The notes beneath the pieces were generated by a model that worked only from the letters and a program-made list of their open reading frames with translations, ran no database searches and was not told the DNA's origin. DNA of 64,000 nt, taken from contig CM057009.1 in the NCBI GenBank assembly GCA_029891345.1, positions 88,955,416 through 89,019,415 of the forward strand, given 5' to 3'. Positions 12,481 through 23,690 of this stretch are shown piece after piece. The stretch comes from Dryococelus australis (taxonomy: Eukaryota > Arthropoda > Insecta > Phasmatodea > Phasmatidae). The position numbers were made by a program, and so were the translations under genes. Within the stretch, counting starts at the first letter, position 1. The number at the start of each line of letters is the position of its first letter.

Positions 12481-13140
12481 TTCATTTGGCGTCCAATTTA
12501 CTTGCAATTAAAAACCCCTCCCTCCCCACCTAACGCTTTCGCGTCCACGCTTCGAAACAAATTTAGTTAATTTCCTTTCCTCTGTCCGCAACTGCAGCCT
12601 CCGGATGTCGCGAGCTGGCGGAGTCGTCGCAAGTCGCAAACTCTTCGGCGAAGAGGCGGCTGCCTATCGTCGCTCGACTCGCATCGCCCCCTCCTCCTCC
12701 TCACCCCAAACCCATCTAACCCCTTCACAAGGGAGCAGTAATTAGAACAGCGGCCCGAACACAAACCGGGGAGCTTAATAATGGCTCCGATCACGGAAGT
12801 GCTTCGCTCGCCAGCGAATGAATTACATTCCTGCGTGATACAAACGAGCGAGATAATGCACGGCCTTGGCGAGAACCGAAAGCAGTTCGGTTGCAACAAA
12901 GGAATGCAGGCTAGGTAGTTCCTGGCGGCGTGGGCGGGTGGGCGCTCAACTGCCGTGAATTATAGAAGCCGGGCTGGGACCCGTGTCTTCTATTACCTCG
13001 GCCGCCAGCATTGGTGCGCGAGAGTTCAACTTCATGCCGCGCCAACGTCGTGGGTAACTCCACGCAATATATATTCGCCGGAACTGTGGCTTCAGTCAAA
13101 TCACTTTCAAATAAGAAATAAAATCGTGTCATCTCCTACC
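12481..13140. promoter_or_regulatory. GC- and CpG-rich island in AT-rich surroundings
   Basis: Base composition changes sharply from about 12480 and returns to AT-rich at about 13140. CpG dinucleotides are frequent and open frames run on both strands without a recognisable domain (minus 12899-12567 is Arg/Cys-rich; minus 13132-12911). It could be a promoter/first exon of a host gene, a conserved enhancer, or the GC-rich leader of a retroelement. I see no TATA box or clear splice pair that would decide. Confidence 0.35.
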
Positions 13141-13167
13141 CGTTGAAAGCAGTTTTATTCTACTGCG

Positions 13168-13168
<1 letters not shown>

Positions 13169-13236
<68 letters not shown>

Positions 13237-13237
13237 C

Positions 13238-13291
<54 letters not shown>
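13169..13291. repeat. (TA)n microsatellite, about 120 bp
   Basis: Nearly pure TA dinucleotides with two short interruptions containing TACATA near 13232 and 13254. Confidence 0.95.
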
Positions 13292-13294
<3 letters not shown>

Positions 13295-13919
13295 ATTCTA
13301 CTTACTCTTTATTGATGTTTGTGTACGTGTTATAACACAGTTTGTGCAGCTGTAATAAATGTTGTGTAGTCGTCTATTAATATATATATATTAATTGGAA
13401 AAGTACTAATAAAGTACCGACGTAGTTATTACCCAAATTAATTCGCAGGCAATTAAAAATGAGTAACTTAGTAAAAAAAATACGTATATTCTGCCGTGTT
13501 TTCTCTCGATAGTATGTTCGATTCTTATTCGGAAGGCCCCACTATTTCGATTCCGATGACTGTACTACAAACACTTAAAAATAGTTACACTGACTTTTAA
13601 CTTGTCTAGTGTTTTTCGCAATCTCATAAAATGCACAGGAATAATTATTAGGTTTTAAGTGTTTCTTGTGTCTAAGTATTGTGACGAATGGATCGTCGCA
13701 GGAATAGTTCGTGTGCTGGGTTACTTTTGTCAAAGGTTGGTAACGCCCGGTTTTGTAACAGCGACGTCTGCTTTGCATTTTTATTTCTCCATATGTTTGA
13801 GCATACCGGTATGCAAACTATGTATTCTATCTATCAATAATTCGTATTAGCTTTAAAATATTGTGACTTCTATATTTATATTTTAGCGTGTATTTTATAT
13901 AAATATTTTATGTTCCACG
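13292..13919. other. Non-coding DNA, nothing recognised
   Basis: No coding or terminal-repeat signal is seen. It immediately precedes the GC-rich leader of Gypsy-A. Confidence 0.45.
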
Positions 13920-14560
13920 TGTTGTTGTTACCGAGAGTCGCCACCGAGTGTGCTGCGTGTCAGCTGGCCGAGGGCTGTTGGCGACGGGCTAGTAGTATCC
14001 GAGTAGAGGAGGACGTGAGCAGCCGTGGTTGTAGAAACACGTGCTAGAGCCTCGGCGAGGCGGATGGTCTGTCGGCTGGTCACTGCTCGCCGCTACCAGT
14101 TGGATGCCCAGTGTTGAAAATGGGCCCGCGTCTGCATATAAACGTAACGAGTAGGCTGTGTGCCTTTCGAGCGGTCGGAATACGGGAGTGTTAATGATAA
14201 GAGTAACAAGATTTAGTCCTCGCGTAATCGCTCAATAATTTACGTGTGATTAACAACCGCTTCGCAAAGAGTGTGTTTCAAAGTTAACGCAACTTTAATT
14301 AGCTGGTTTTGCTACGCTCTCACGCGGTGGCGCGTATGGCGAATGAGAAGGCGTGTGGTTTACATGGTGCTAACTTAGTCCTTGGGATAAGGGCTATTCC
14401 TGGCTTATAAGGAATTACGTTGGAGCAGCGTGTCCGCTTGGTTCTGCGAGCATATCGTGGGCGGCGATCCAACAGCTAAAGTGTGCCGGCCGGCACAGCG
14501 AGCGACGCAGCCTTGAGACACGAGGCCCACGTGGCCCATATTATGAAATTTGTCTCTTCC
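13920..14560 (+). promoter_or_regulatory. GC-rich leader upstream of Gypsy-A, possible remnant of its 5' LTR
   Basis: GC-rich sequence with a TATA-like CATATAAACG at about 14135, about 1 kb upstream of the gag region and in the same orientation. That position suits an LTR promoter or untranslated leader. I found no matching copy downstream of the integrase and could not define LTR ends or a primer-binding site, so the LTR call is inference. Confidence 0.3.
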
Positions 14561-15066
14561 GTCTTTTACAACAGCGTTTTTAAAACTGCAGGTACGGTGT
14601 CGACGTCACATTATTATTCGCCTTCAACATCCCGGCGAGGTTACCGCAAGTTATTTATCTAGTGCACGTACATTTTTGGAGAATTGTCCAGAAACACGTA
14701 ACGATCATTCAGGTGATGGCCGTAATATTATTAGTAATCTCATTATAATGATTATTAATGTAAAGTGTTTCAATATATATATGTATACTGCAATGCTGAG
14801 GCTTTATGATGCCCAATTTAGTATAGTGTTAAAATATGTAATTTGCGGACGGAATTATGCCAGGTTCTTATATGTATTTTTTTTTTAAATGAGAGCTCGT
14901 TGTAGTAAAGAAAACGTACTCAGACGTGTGGAAGTATATTAATAAAATGCCAGGTATTGAACTGCGCGTTAATTAATAAGAGTAAACCCATCCAAAGACA
15001 ACTTTAACTTGTGCAATAGGAATACAAACATTGAGTTAACATCTAAGCTAGAAGGAATATGTAACT
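14561..15066 (+). other. Leader between GC-rich block and gag of Gypsy-A
   Basis: AT-rich, with a frame at 14550-14888 that has no recognisable domain. Probably untranslated leader of Gypsy-A or unrelated host DNA. Confidence 0.3.
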
Positions 15067-15085
15067 CGACCCAAATTTAGCTATC

Positions 15086-15764
15086 TTGCCCTCGTGGGTG
15101 TATCACATTGTTAAGCCTAAGCTCACGCCTAACTTAAGAGTGTGTAATGTGCCAGTTGAAGAAACGGAAACCATAGATGAGTTACGTAAGCAAATGGTAG
15201 GTTTCCTGTGCACGAATGATAAAGCCTGTCAAGTTAGCACTGAGGTTTGTCAGATGGGACCCCGGTTAAATACAGGCCTTGCGTGTAACATCGCTACTTC
15301 TTCCCTGGGCAAAATTTGAGCTGAAAGTGCGTAGTCCCGAGAATTTACTTACAATTTGTTTGCAAATTGATAAAGTGCAAAAATAAAAAATATTTTTCGA
15401 CGACATATTGCTTATGCAATCACAGAAGGACAAGTGTTGGGAAATAGCACTAGAAATAATGTTAAATGGCATCGCCGTAGAGGATGAATAGCGCGTGGTA
15501 AAAAATAAATTTTGGGAGGAATTCTGCCCTCGTCGAGCGAAAGAAGAACTCGTTAGGAAGAACGTTTTTCGCTTTCAAAAGGAAGGGGAAAATATTTTAC
15601 TGTTTTGCCAGTCAATAAGTGAATGTTCGGGAACTCTGATTATCCCGTTGGAGAAAAGCAAACTGGTGTCCCTCGTGATTGAAAATTGGTGTCCTGAAAT
15701 TAGGGAACATAGTGTAGGATATAGTTTACCTCAATTACTCGAAGAGCTTATAGTGGGCTGTTGA
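15086..15764 (+). pseudogene. gag: Gypsy-A gag (N-terminal and capsid part), broken
   Basis: The first frame, 15086-15319, begins MPSWVYHIVKPK. A second, 15495-15764, has WEEFCPRRAKEELVRK, then FRFQKEGENI and a Leu/Ile-rich segment ending in EIREHS. This is the pattern of the retrotransposon Gag capsid domain (an aromatic/basic helix followed by a 'Q.EGE' turn and a 'RPEIR'-type helix). The two blocks are separated by stops and frame changes. Gag would form the cytoplasmic particle in which reverse transcription takes place. Confidence 0.65.
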
Positions 15765-15783
15765 GGTTGAGAATAGGTTATAC

Positions 15784-16308
15784 ATGGCAGGTATGTTTGC
15801 CCAAGAGAAAGAGGCCCCGAGAACTGTACATAACCGGGATAATGAGATAGTACCTGTTATAGGGAGGGACAAAATAAACAGGAACTGCTATGGATGTGGT
15901 AAGAAAGGCTGTTTGATTGCGCAATGTGAAAAGGTTCAACAAGATAAGAAGTGCTTCAGATGTGGTAAGATGGGACATCTTCAGAAATGTTGTAAAGTTT
16001 CTGTTCAGGGAACAGATAGTCAAGAAATGGAAGGTGACACCATTACTCTGGTCGGGCGCAGAGATAACACCAGTAATAAATTACATTTATGTGTCCAGGT
16101 GAAAGAAAAAGGGATTACAACTGTACTAGACACTGGCACTAGTAATTATTTTATAGGCCAGAAGCTTGCTCGTACCCTACTTAAGGAATTTCCGGAATTT
16201 AAAGCAGGGGTAGTAGTAGGTAAGGGTTTTCCGTTATATGTGGCAAATGGGGTTTCTTGCAATGTGACCATGAAGTTACAGTTACATTTTAAAATAGCTA
16301 AATATTAA
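15784..16308 (+). pseudogene. gag-pro: Gypsy-A nucleocapsid zinc knuckles plus aspartic protease
   Basis: A 174-residue open frame. Two CCHC-type knuckles lie at about residues 38-64: the second is a standard CFRCGKMGHLQKCC, while the first reads CYGCGKKGCLIAQC, with Cys in the position of the usual His. These bind the element RNA. The protease begins around residue 112 with VLDTGTSNYF, where DTG carries the catalytic aspartate. The family normally has a longer protease with a second ILG/ILD-type motif; here the frame stops at 16308 soon after the flap region, so the protein is truncated by a frameshift. Confidence 0.85.
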
Positions 16309-16326
16309 TGGACGAAATATTTTTGG

Positions 16327-17121
16327 GTGGTTCCAGGGTGTCAGTCCTTTGATTTTGGGGTTAAACTTTTATTCGAGACGAGGGCAGTAATCAACTTTAA
16401 CCACCGTGTTTTAAGTTTTGTATTTGACCCTCAAGGTCCTAAAATTAAATTGAAAAGGGTCAAATCAAAATGGATGACTGGTCAAAATATGGAAAATAAA
16501 AAGAGTGTATTAAGTCCTGAACAACAAGATAAACTGGAGCAGTTGTTAAAAGAATATACTGGCGTTGTGATTAAGCGGTTAGGAATGCTGTTCCACTATG
16601 CATTACCGAGTTGTGTATCAGATGAGGGCACTGATTGATTAAAGCCCTGCCAATGTGCCCCACTTAAATTGAAAGCTCTTAGAGAAATAGTTAGTGAATT
16701 GCAGGAAAAGGAAAACATACGCCCTTCCAATTCTCATTTTGCGTTTCCTGCATTTTAGGTTAATAAAAAGAAACCAGCGCAATATATGTTAGTAGTGGAT
16801 TACCGGTAATCAAACAAAAAAGTGATAGTGGATTCATTTCTGATGCCAAACTGTGAGAACGTTCTGCAGTATTTTGATGAGGCCAGGATTTTTTCTGTGA
16901 TTGATTTAAACGCCGAATTTCACCTGTGCGTTTTGGACGAACTGAGTAAACCATTTACTGCATTTGTCACGCCTTGGGGACATTGTGAATGGAACAGGGT
17001 GCCCTTTGGGGTGAAATTTTGGGGAAAGTGTCTTGAGGAATATCAATTTAAGTTAGTCATACTTTTACTTGATGATATCTGTATCTATTCGAGGATCCGG
17101 AGGAAAACTTGGAACATATAA
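16327..17121 (+). pseudogene. pol: Gypsy-A reverse transcriptase, broken
   Basis: Frame 16327-16638 covers the linker before RT (SPEQQDKLEQLL). After stops at about 16636-16810, frame 16822-17121 gives RT core motifs: VIDLNAEFHL (the first catalytic Asp), FTAFVTPWGH, VPFGV and LLDDICIYS, the last being the YxDD-box position with Leu instead of Tyr. The final frame ends at 17121, where translation shifts to the RNase H frame. RT copies the element RNA into DNA. Two internal stops and two frame changes make it non-functional. Confidence 0.85.
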
Positions 17122-17138
17122 GGCTAGTGTAAGAAAAG

Positions 17139-17660
17139 TTGAAAGAACTGGGTTTTACGGTGAACCCCGATAAAGTTACGTGGGCCAAATCTGAAATTAA
17201 ATTCCTCGGATATATTTTGTCAGAAGGAAAATTGGTTATGGGCCCTGAGAAAGTTACCCCTATAGATGATTTTTTCCGCCCCAAGAACGTCAAGGGGATT
17301 ATGAGATGTATATGCATGTTGGGATATTTCTCTCGATTCATTAAAGATTATGCTGAATTGCGCGCTCCTCTCAACAGACTGTGCAAAAAAGACGTCCCCT
17401 TTCTTTGGACGGAGGAACAGGAAAAGGTAGTTAACAGCTTAGAGTACGCCATATCCCATCCGCCGGTATTAGCCTTGCCGAATTTTAATAAGACGTTTAC
17501 GTTACAGGTCGATGCGTCCTCGTTAGCCTTAGGGGGAGTTTTGCTACAGGACCTAGGAGATGGTTTACAGCCTATTGCCTTTTCTAGTAGGACGCTCACT
17601 GAGGGCGAGAAAAATCTTAGCGCTTTTGAGAAAGAAGTGTTAGCACGTGTGTGAGGAGTT
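17139..17660 (+). pseudogene. pol: Gypsy-A RT thumb/connection and RNase H domain
   Basis: The frame continues from RT: NPDKVTWAKSEIKFLGYILS is the thumb motif (KC.F....FLGH in the family). RNase H follows with TLQVDASSLALGGVL (first catalytic Asp), then PIAFSSRTLT and EKNLSAFEKEVLA (catalytic Glu region). The downstream part, 17660-18000, still reads as RNase H/linker in other frames. RNase H removes the RNA template during reverse transcription. Stops from 17654 onwards break the polyprotein. Confidence 0.85.
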
Positions 17661-18089
17661 GAAACATTTTCGACGTTCATTAAGCATCAGGAATTTAATT
17701 TACAAACGGATAACCAAGCTTTTACATGGTTATACTCTCACCCGAAGCAATTTGGGAAAATAGGGAGATGGATAGCGAGGCTTAACAACTTTAGAGTGAA
17801 GATTATCCATATAAAAGTGAAAAACAATGCTATTGCGGACTGTATATCCGGACGTATGTTGAGGCCGACTATGATTATTCTGCTAATGAGGTAGAGCAGG
17901 AGGACACACAGGAACAGTGTTCTATCATGGCCAGGACGATGCCAGAAGCCTTTACAGATTTTCGGGAATGGCAGCGAGAGGTTAAAGAGTCCCAGGTGTA
18001 GAAATAAAAAACTGAACAGGGGACGGTTTCTAATTTTCGCTTGGATAAGGGACATATTTATTTTGTAGGCCACTTTAACAACTAAGGTT

Positions 18090-18667
18090 TATGCTCCCAT
18101 TAAAGCTAGCGATTTAGTTTTAAGATATTTACACAGTTCTAACAGAGGGGGACATATGGGAAGAACCAAAACAAAGGCCCTGATCAAGAGAGAATGTTAT
18201 TGGCTTAATATGAATTTCAGGATAGATGCCTATGTGAAAGAGTGCAAGGAGTGTCAGTTAGCAAAGTAGGCGGTAAATAACCAGGTAGGAACCTACTCTG
18301 CGGAACCCCTGTGAGACCTTGGGAGAAAGTAAATATGGATAAGGTGAACAACTGTATATTGATTCTTGTGGATGGTTTCAGCTAATTTGCTATATTAATT
18401 CCCTTGTGCGATATGAAAGCGGAACGGGTATGGCTGATATTCGGAGGTCCTGAAACATTAATTTCAGATAATGTCACTTATTTCAACTCCCGGCTAGTTA
18501 ATGATGTGTGTTTTGAAAGGGGGATGAAACACATTAACACCAGTCCATACTATCATTGCCTCAATCTGGTGGAAAGAGTAAATAAAAATGTGAAAGTTTC
18601 CCTCCGTATATTTCATAGTGAGGATCAGAGATGTCTCAATAAAATGTACTCACCTGTGGAATGTTAA
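18090..18667 (+). pseudogene. int: Gypsy-A integrase, broken
   Basis: The zinc-binding HHCC module is visible at about 18128-18270 (HSSNRGGH ... CKECQLAK). The DDE core is split: the first Asp region lies near 18330-18380, ISDNVTYF (second Asp) at about 18460, and VERVNKNVK (catalytic Glu) at about 18570. Frames change several times and a stop ends the last frame at 18667. Sequence to about 18885 still looks like the integrase C-terminal tail (YKRREKSHKSHG). Integrase would insert the cDNA into the genome. Confidence 0.75.
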
Positions 18668-18885
18668 TAAATGATATGATAGTAAAAACGGTACATCTTT
18701 AAAGATGGAAATTTACGATATAAACGTAGAGAAAAATCACATAAATCACATGGACGTACACTTTTCACGGTAGGACATCAAACACATTTAACCGCGCTGA
18801 ATTATAGCCACTCTATGGGCGAGTACATTTTATTGGGACATCCTGCAGTTATGAAAGATACGCATTCATTCTTGGGTGGCACTTG

Positions 18886-20481
18886 ATCACATTTTAATTT
18901 TCTCTAGCTTTTGCACCGAATTATATTATTTGAAAATTTATAAACTTTAACTTAAATTATCTATTATAACACTCACATATTATTAAATGCTAAATTGTAT
19001 TCATCATGCAAGGCAAAGTAGTTTTTTACATAATTACGAAATGAAACTTTCGATGCTTTCAGAGGGTTTTACTTCATTAATTATATTCCCAAAAAAAATT
19101 TGCTACTACATAAATTTAAGTGCAATATATTTAGAGGACGTCAGTATTGTTTCAAATATACAATGAGTGCTGAACTAAGATTTAGATTTGCTTTACTAGT
19201 TATATAAATTTGCTAGACACGCTTTGCACTCAAATAAGTAATTTTACTACGGGTGATCGATTAACGATGGCTAAACGGGGATAATATAATCACGGCATCG
19301 AAGCGGAGTGTTCGCATTATCGCAGTGAGAGCGCGGCCGTGATAGGCTACAAAGCGCGCTGTTATATTGCTTGTGTAGCGAGAAGGTTGTTACTCCAGCC
19401 AATATTCAGCATCAACGTGTAAGGGACCATGAAGGGAAATGAGTTTCTGACGAGGATATTAGCAAGCAGAAATTTCATTACTGCGTGCACCAGAAATTAC
19501 AGTGTGTATATATATATATAATATATAATATATATAAAGTTCTTTAGCGTACAACCTGCGGGAGTAAGTAAAAGGCTATCTCCCACAAAGTAAAAAATTC
19601 TTCAAAGAAATAGAAAAATAAGTGGTTAATACTTTAGCTATATGGAAACCGCAAGCTCATAAACACACATAATTTAGTAGATTTTTCTAAAGGCTACACT
19701 CTCTAACTAGTTACTAGAGTTGGTGGTTTTTGATGGGTATTTTTTTTCATTTATTTTCTGTGTGTTGAAAATTGTCAATAAGTACGAAATATTTACCGCG
19801 CCGAGGTCAATTTTGTGTTTAAAAAGAAAACATATATATATATTTTCAATAAGTATAGTTACCGTTATTTTTTCTAAACTGAAAATCGTAAATCTAGTCC
19901 AAAGTAATTAATCAGTTATTAATTTTTTCAAGTTTTCCTCTTAAGTAAGTTTTGATTGGTGCATAATTACCAATGCAATGTGAATTACGTTATGATTAAA
20001 GAGATAGCGTCTTTATATAAAATTCAATTGGAAAACTTAAAATAAAATAAATTAGATTTTCTTTTAATGTAACTGTAACATTTACTTTGTACGGTATTTT
20101 CATTAGTACTCTTCTCAGTGGAAACACTCGGAAGTATTATTACTCTTCAAACGGTAAATATATTGGTACATCGGAGTCAATGAATACTTTATTAGTCCGT
20201 GTCGTACAGAGCAATTAAATTTTACGTAAACAAAGTATTTTATAGATTTCTGCGTTCACCAAAACTCAAATAACAAAATTTGCAGTTTCCATCTAACAGT
20301 TATTAACAAAATTATTTAATTGACACATGTACAGTATGTTGCAATATTGCATGTCAATACTTCGGGGAAACAGTCATCACATATGGAGGATGAAAAAATG
20401 TTATATAAACATAGGTCCGCGAATGCTTCGTTTCTTCACTACAGCCCGTAATACATAACGTACAGTGTATGGCCCAGCGTA
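18886..20481. other. AT-rich DNA between Gypsy-A and the mariner element
   Basis: Contains a short TA run at about 19508-19540 and a small GC-richer patch at 19260-19420. I looked for a 3' LTR of Gypsy-A and found no repeat of upstream sequence. Confidence 0.45.
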
Positions 20482-22499
20482 TAGCGGATGTCCCAGACCT
20501 ATCGTACCTACCCCTTTTCTCGAAAACGGTGCATCCGAGCCTTTTCGGGTAAAATGGTTTGTAGGCAAACTTTTAAGGACAAATTGAATGGTGAACACTA
20601 CAGTGTCTAGAATCTGCGGTTAACTAAATGAAACGAAGGTAACTTCAGAATTTCAAATGGGAAGATAGTACAAAATTAGTATATTTGAATAGGGCTCTCA
20701 AAACTGAACATTTGTTTTCTGAAAAGTCTTTTGGTACGTGCCGCCGATTCGATGATATCAAAAATCTTCCTGGCACCCAAGAGATGAAGTACGTAACAAT
20801 GCCAATTTAATATTGTTGGCCTAGTAAGGAAACTAACATTTGCTTACACTTACAGTTTGAAATAAATGCAACGTTTGCAACTCGAAAGTACAATAATTCA
20901 TTAGAAATAAAGTTTTCTTAGGAATTATTACAAAAGAACATATTTGCTTGTTTGCTGTCCACTGTAATAGGTGTTGGAAATGTTTTCCTCGCTGTTCTAA
21001 GCACATTCGTGCCCGTCGTCGTGCACATTGTGTACCCCGAAGTATCTCTGCAGCTGGCAGCGACCGGTATGCTACTCTTGTCTTTCATTTCAGCTCTCGT
21101 TGTAGGACACTAGTGATACACAGTGGTTTTAATGCGTCCCCCAAAAAAATACTCAGGGGGGGTTAAGTGTGGCGACCGCGGTGGCCAAGTTACTGGCCTC
21201 CATCTCCCAATCAATCGACCAGGGAAACTCTGACTTAAAGTACGCCTGGCCACCAAGGAAAAACGAGCAGGTCATCCATGTTGTTACAGCGACATTAATA
21301 ACCGTGTTGCCAGTGGAACATCTTATAGCATCTCAGGCAGCGCGTGGTGCAGTAATTCAGAGTACCGCTCACCATTTAAATGTTCATCAAAAAAATAAGG
21401 TGCGATAACTTGATCCAAGATGAGACCACACCACGCATTTAGGCTCCAAATGTGCTGGTTGCCATGCTAATGTAACCAATGAGGGTTTTCTGCTGATCAA
21501 TAGTGAGCATTGTGGATATTTACATCCCCATTAGACTTGAAAGTGGCCTCATCTGTCCACAATAAGATTGTCGGAAAGTCCAAATTTTTATTTAAAAACC
21601 AGTTTCATAAGGATATTCTTGTCTGGAAATCATCGTCGCTTAATGCTTGATGGATATGAATGTGGTAGGAATGCAAACCACCGTCGTGTAGGATTCTCCA
21701 GATGGTACTTCAGCTTACCCCAGAATCCAGTGCTATTCTTCGCTTAGAAAGATGTGGGTATAGATTTATTGCAGCTAGAATATCTGCACTCCTATCGTCT
21801 CTAACACGTCTTCTGGCTTGATTGTCACGATTGCGGGTCGGTTGCACCTGGCCGCTATTGCGAACCCGTGCTTGCAATCGCTGAAAAACATGTCGTGACC
21901 AGCGTGGGCGATCTTGATACCTCCCTGCATAAAAGCGCTGTAGGTAATTCTGGCGACATTCGCCGAGCACCATAAGCATGCCAAATGCTTCTTCGTTTGA
22001 ATACGACATTACTGCACGATTAACAGAAATAAAGCAAAAATCACGCTAGAAACCTTTTACAGTGCACGCACCGCCAAAATGCCTCTTATACGACATGACG
22101 AATGGAACAAACAGAGGAGAAATTCAAGTACTGCTGTCTAGCGTCAACAGTTCCCGCTCGCCTTGTTTGGGCTGGCATGGCTTGGCAAAGATGCGATATG
22201 GGGTGTACTAGACAGAGAATATGTCGATATATTTACAACGGCGAAACGTACCGTAAAACTTTTCAGACGAAAGATGTTCAGTTTCGCGAGCTCTATTTAA
22301 CAACACTAATTTTGTACCCCCTTCATATTTGAAATTCGGAAGTTACCTTTGTTTTCTCTAGTTTTCCGCAGATTCTAGATACTGTAGTGTTCGCCATTCA
22401 ATTCGTCCTTAAGGGTTAGCCTGCAAAGCACTTTACCCGGAAAAGCTCAGATGTACCGTTTTCGAGAAAAAGGGCTGGTACGGTAGGTCAGGGGGACGC

Positions 22500-22501
<2 letters not shown>
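20482..22501 (-). mobile_element. Mariner-type element with long terminal inverted repeats
   Basis: About 260 bp at the left end (20482 to about 20750) recurs inverted at the right end (about 22245-22501) with substitutions and small gaps, including shared blocks such as TCTCGAAAACGGT and TCTAGAATCTGCGG. Inside, on the minus strand, lies a transposase of the DUF4817/mariner-like class widespread in arthropods. The right end abuts a TA microsatellite, so the target duplication cannot be read cleanly. Confidence 0.8.
20940..22009 (-). pseudogene. DUF4817-type mariner-like transposase, broken
   Basis: The minus-strand start at 22009 opens MSYSNEEAFGMLMVLGEC, the helix-turn-helix opening typical of DUF4817 transposases, then RFYAGRYQDRPR and the Arg-rich QARRRVRDD; this frame runs to 21710. 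Farther on, in changing frames, come WTDEATF (about 21550, first catalytic Asp), a segment for the second Asp at about 21275 where Asp reads as His and a stop follows, WPPRSPHLTP at about 21180, and a C-terminal tail to 20948. At the third acidic position the family residue is lost. The enzyme would cut and paste the element, but it is clearly dead. Confidence 0.8.

Positions 22502-22565
<64 letters not shown>
22502..22565. repeat. (TA)n microsatellite
   Basis: A pure TA run directly at the right end of the mariner element; it may have grown from the TA target site. Confidence 0.95.
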
Positions 22566-22568
<3 letters not shown>

Positions 22569-23690
22569 TATGTATGTATATATATGCATAATTTTTAAAT
22601 CCCGTGGATTAATAAGATTTCAAGTGTAGGCATACTGGAAACATAAATAATCACTAACACGCCAAATTGCCTAATTTCGCTTTCGGCACCATATTATTTT
22701 TGGCGAGCCGTAGTAAGCTCTGCCGCTCATTTTTAGGACTCCGTGATTAACAGACAGAAGATATTCAGGAATAATTTTTAATGGTAAACATCAAGGGCGG
22801 CGGAAGGCTTCCTCGCGAGGGGGGACAACTTTATTAGTTGCCTTGGATCATAACTTTGTTCTTTTTTTTTTCAATGTGCGTCGTGGTGCAGAGGACAAAC
22901 CACTGTTTATATCTTGCATAGTAATGCTTTTCATTGTTTAAACGATTTACATGAAACTACTGAATAAAACAAAAACATATGCTATAGGTATCTGTTGCGA
23001 TATCGCAATTTTATTTTTTGCAAATTTTTATTATGATAATATATTTTTAGCCTTAGAGTCATACAGTTTACGGTACGATTCTGAAGCCATACATGGGGAA
23101 CTTTATAAAACATAATTGTACACACTTTGTGTGTACATATTGTACACACAAACGCACCGGTACATAAAAAAATCACACTTAAAATCTACGAAAATATTGA
23201 GAAACAATGTAGCAATAAACTATAGGCATACAAAAGAACACTTCATAACTAAATTCTACGCCCAATCAACAAAATCTGGTTCTTTGTGACTCGTGCAGAT
23301 TAACTAATATCATTGTAGTTCTTAAGTAACTTTTTAGCTTTCATCCGAAGATAAGAAATAATGCACTGAAGCAGATTAAATTTACAACACTAATACAACA
23401 ATTCATAAAACATACACATTAAAACTCACACTTGTTCAACAGGAAAAGTAAATAAAACCACATTTGACAAAAAAAAAGTATACACAAATAATTTACTAGA
23501 CACCACAAGACTATGTCCGTTGCTTATAAATAGTTAAACAGCTTCGGCCAATCTAAAAGTTGTGAAATTGTCTTCAAACGAACATCAGTGCTCATTTAAA
23601 TTAGGCCAGTAAATTTTGTGTAAGCTAGGCTACATTACTAAATAATAATCTTGAATCAGGCTGCAGCATCTTGATTTTGTCCACCAAGGA
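22566..23690. other. AT-rich DNA with a perfect hairpin
   Basis: No gene seen. At 23126-23152 a 12-bp perfect stem (TTTGTGTGTACA / TGTACACACAAA) has a 3-base loop; an overlapping 9-bp stem can form with the arm just upstream (from about 23117). Confidence 0.55.

Larger units (their letters stand above)
15067..18885 (+). mobile_element. Gypsy-A: degraded Ty3/Gypsy-like retrotransposon interior
   Basis: Gag, zinc knuckles, protease, RT, RNase H, zinc-binding integrase domain and integrase core follow each other on the plus strand in the Ty3/Gypsy order (RT-RNase H-integrase). The coding region is broken by several frameshifts and stops. No pair of LTRs was found by eye, so only the interior is defined; the limits are those of recognisable coding sequence. 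No envelope gene is visible downstream. Confidence 0.85.

Noticed and set aside
19260-19420. Small GC-richer patch as a gene
   Set aside because: No open frame, promoter motif or repeat partner.
18886-20481. 3' LTR of Gypsy-A
   Set aside because: No stretch here repeats sequence upstream of the gag region; the LTRs could not be demonstrated.
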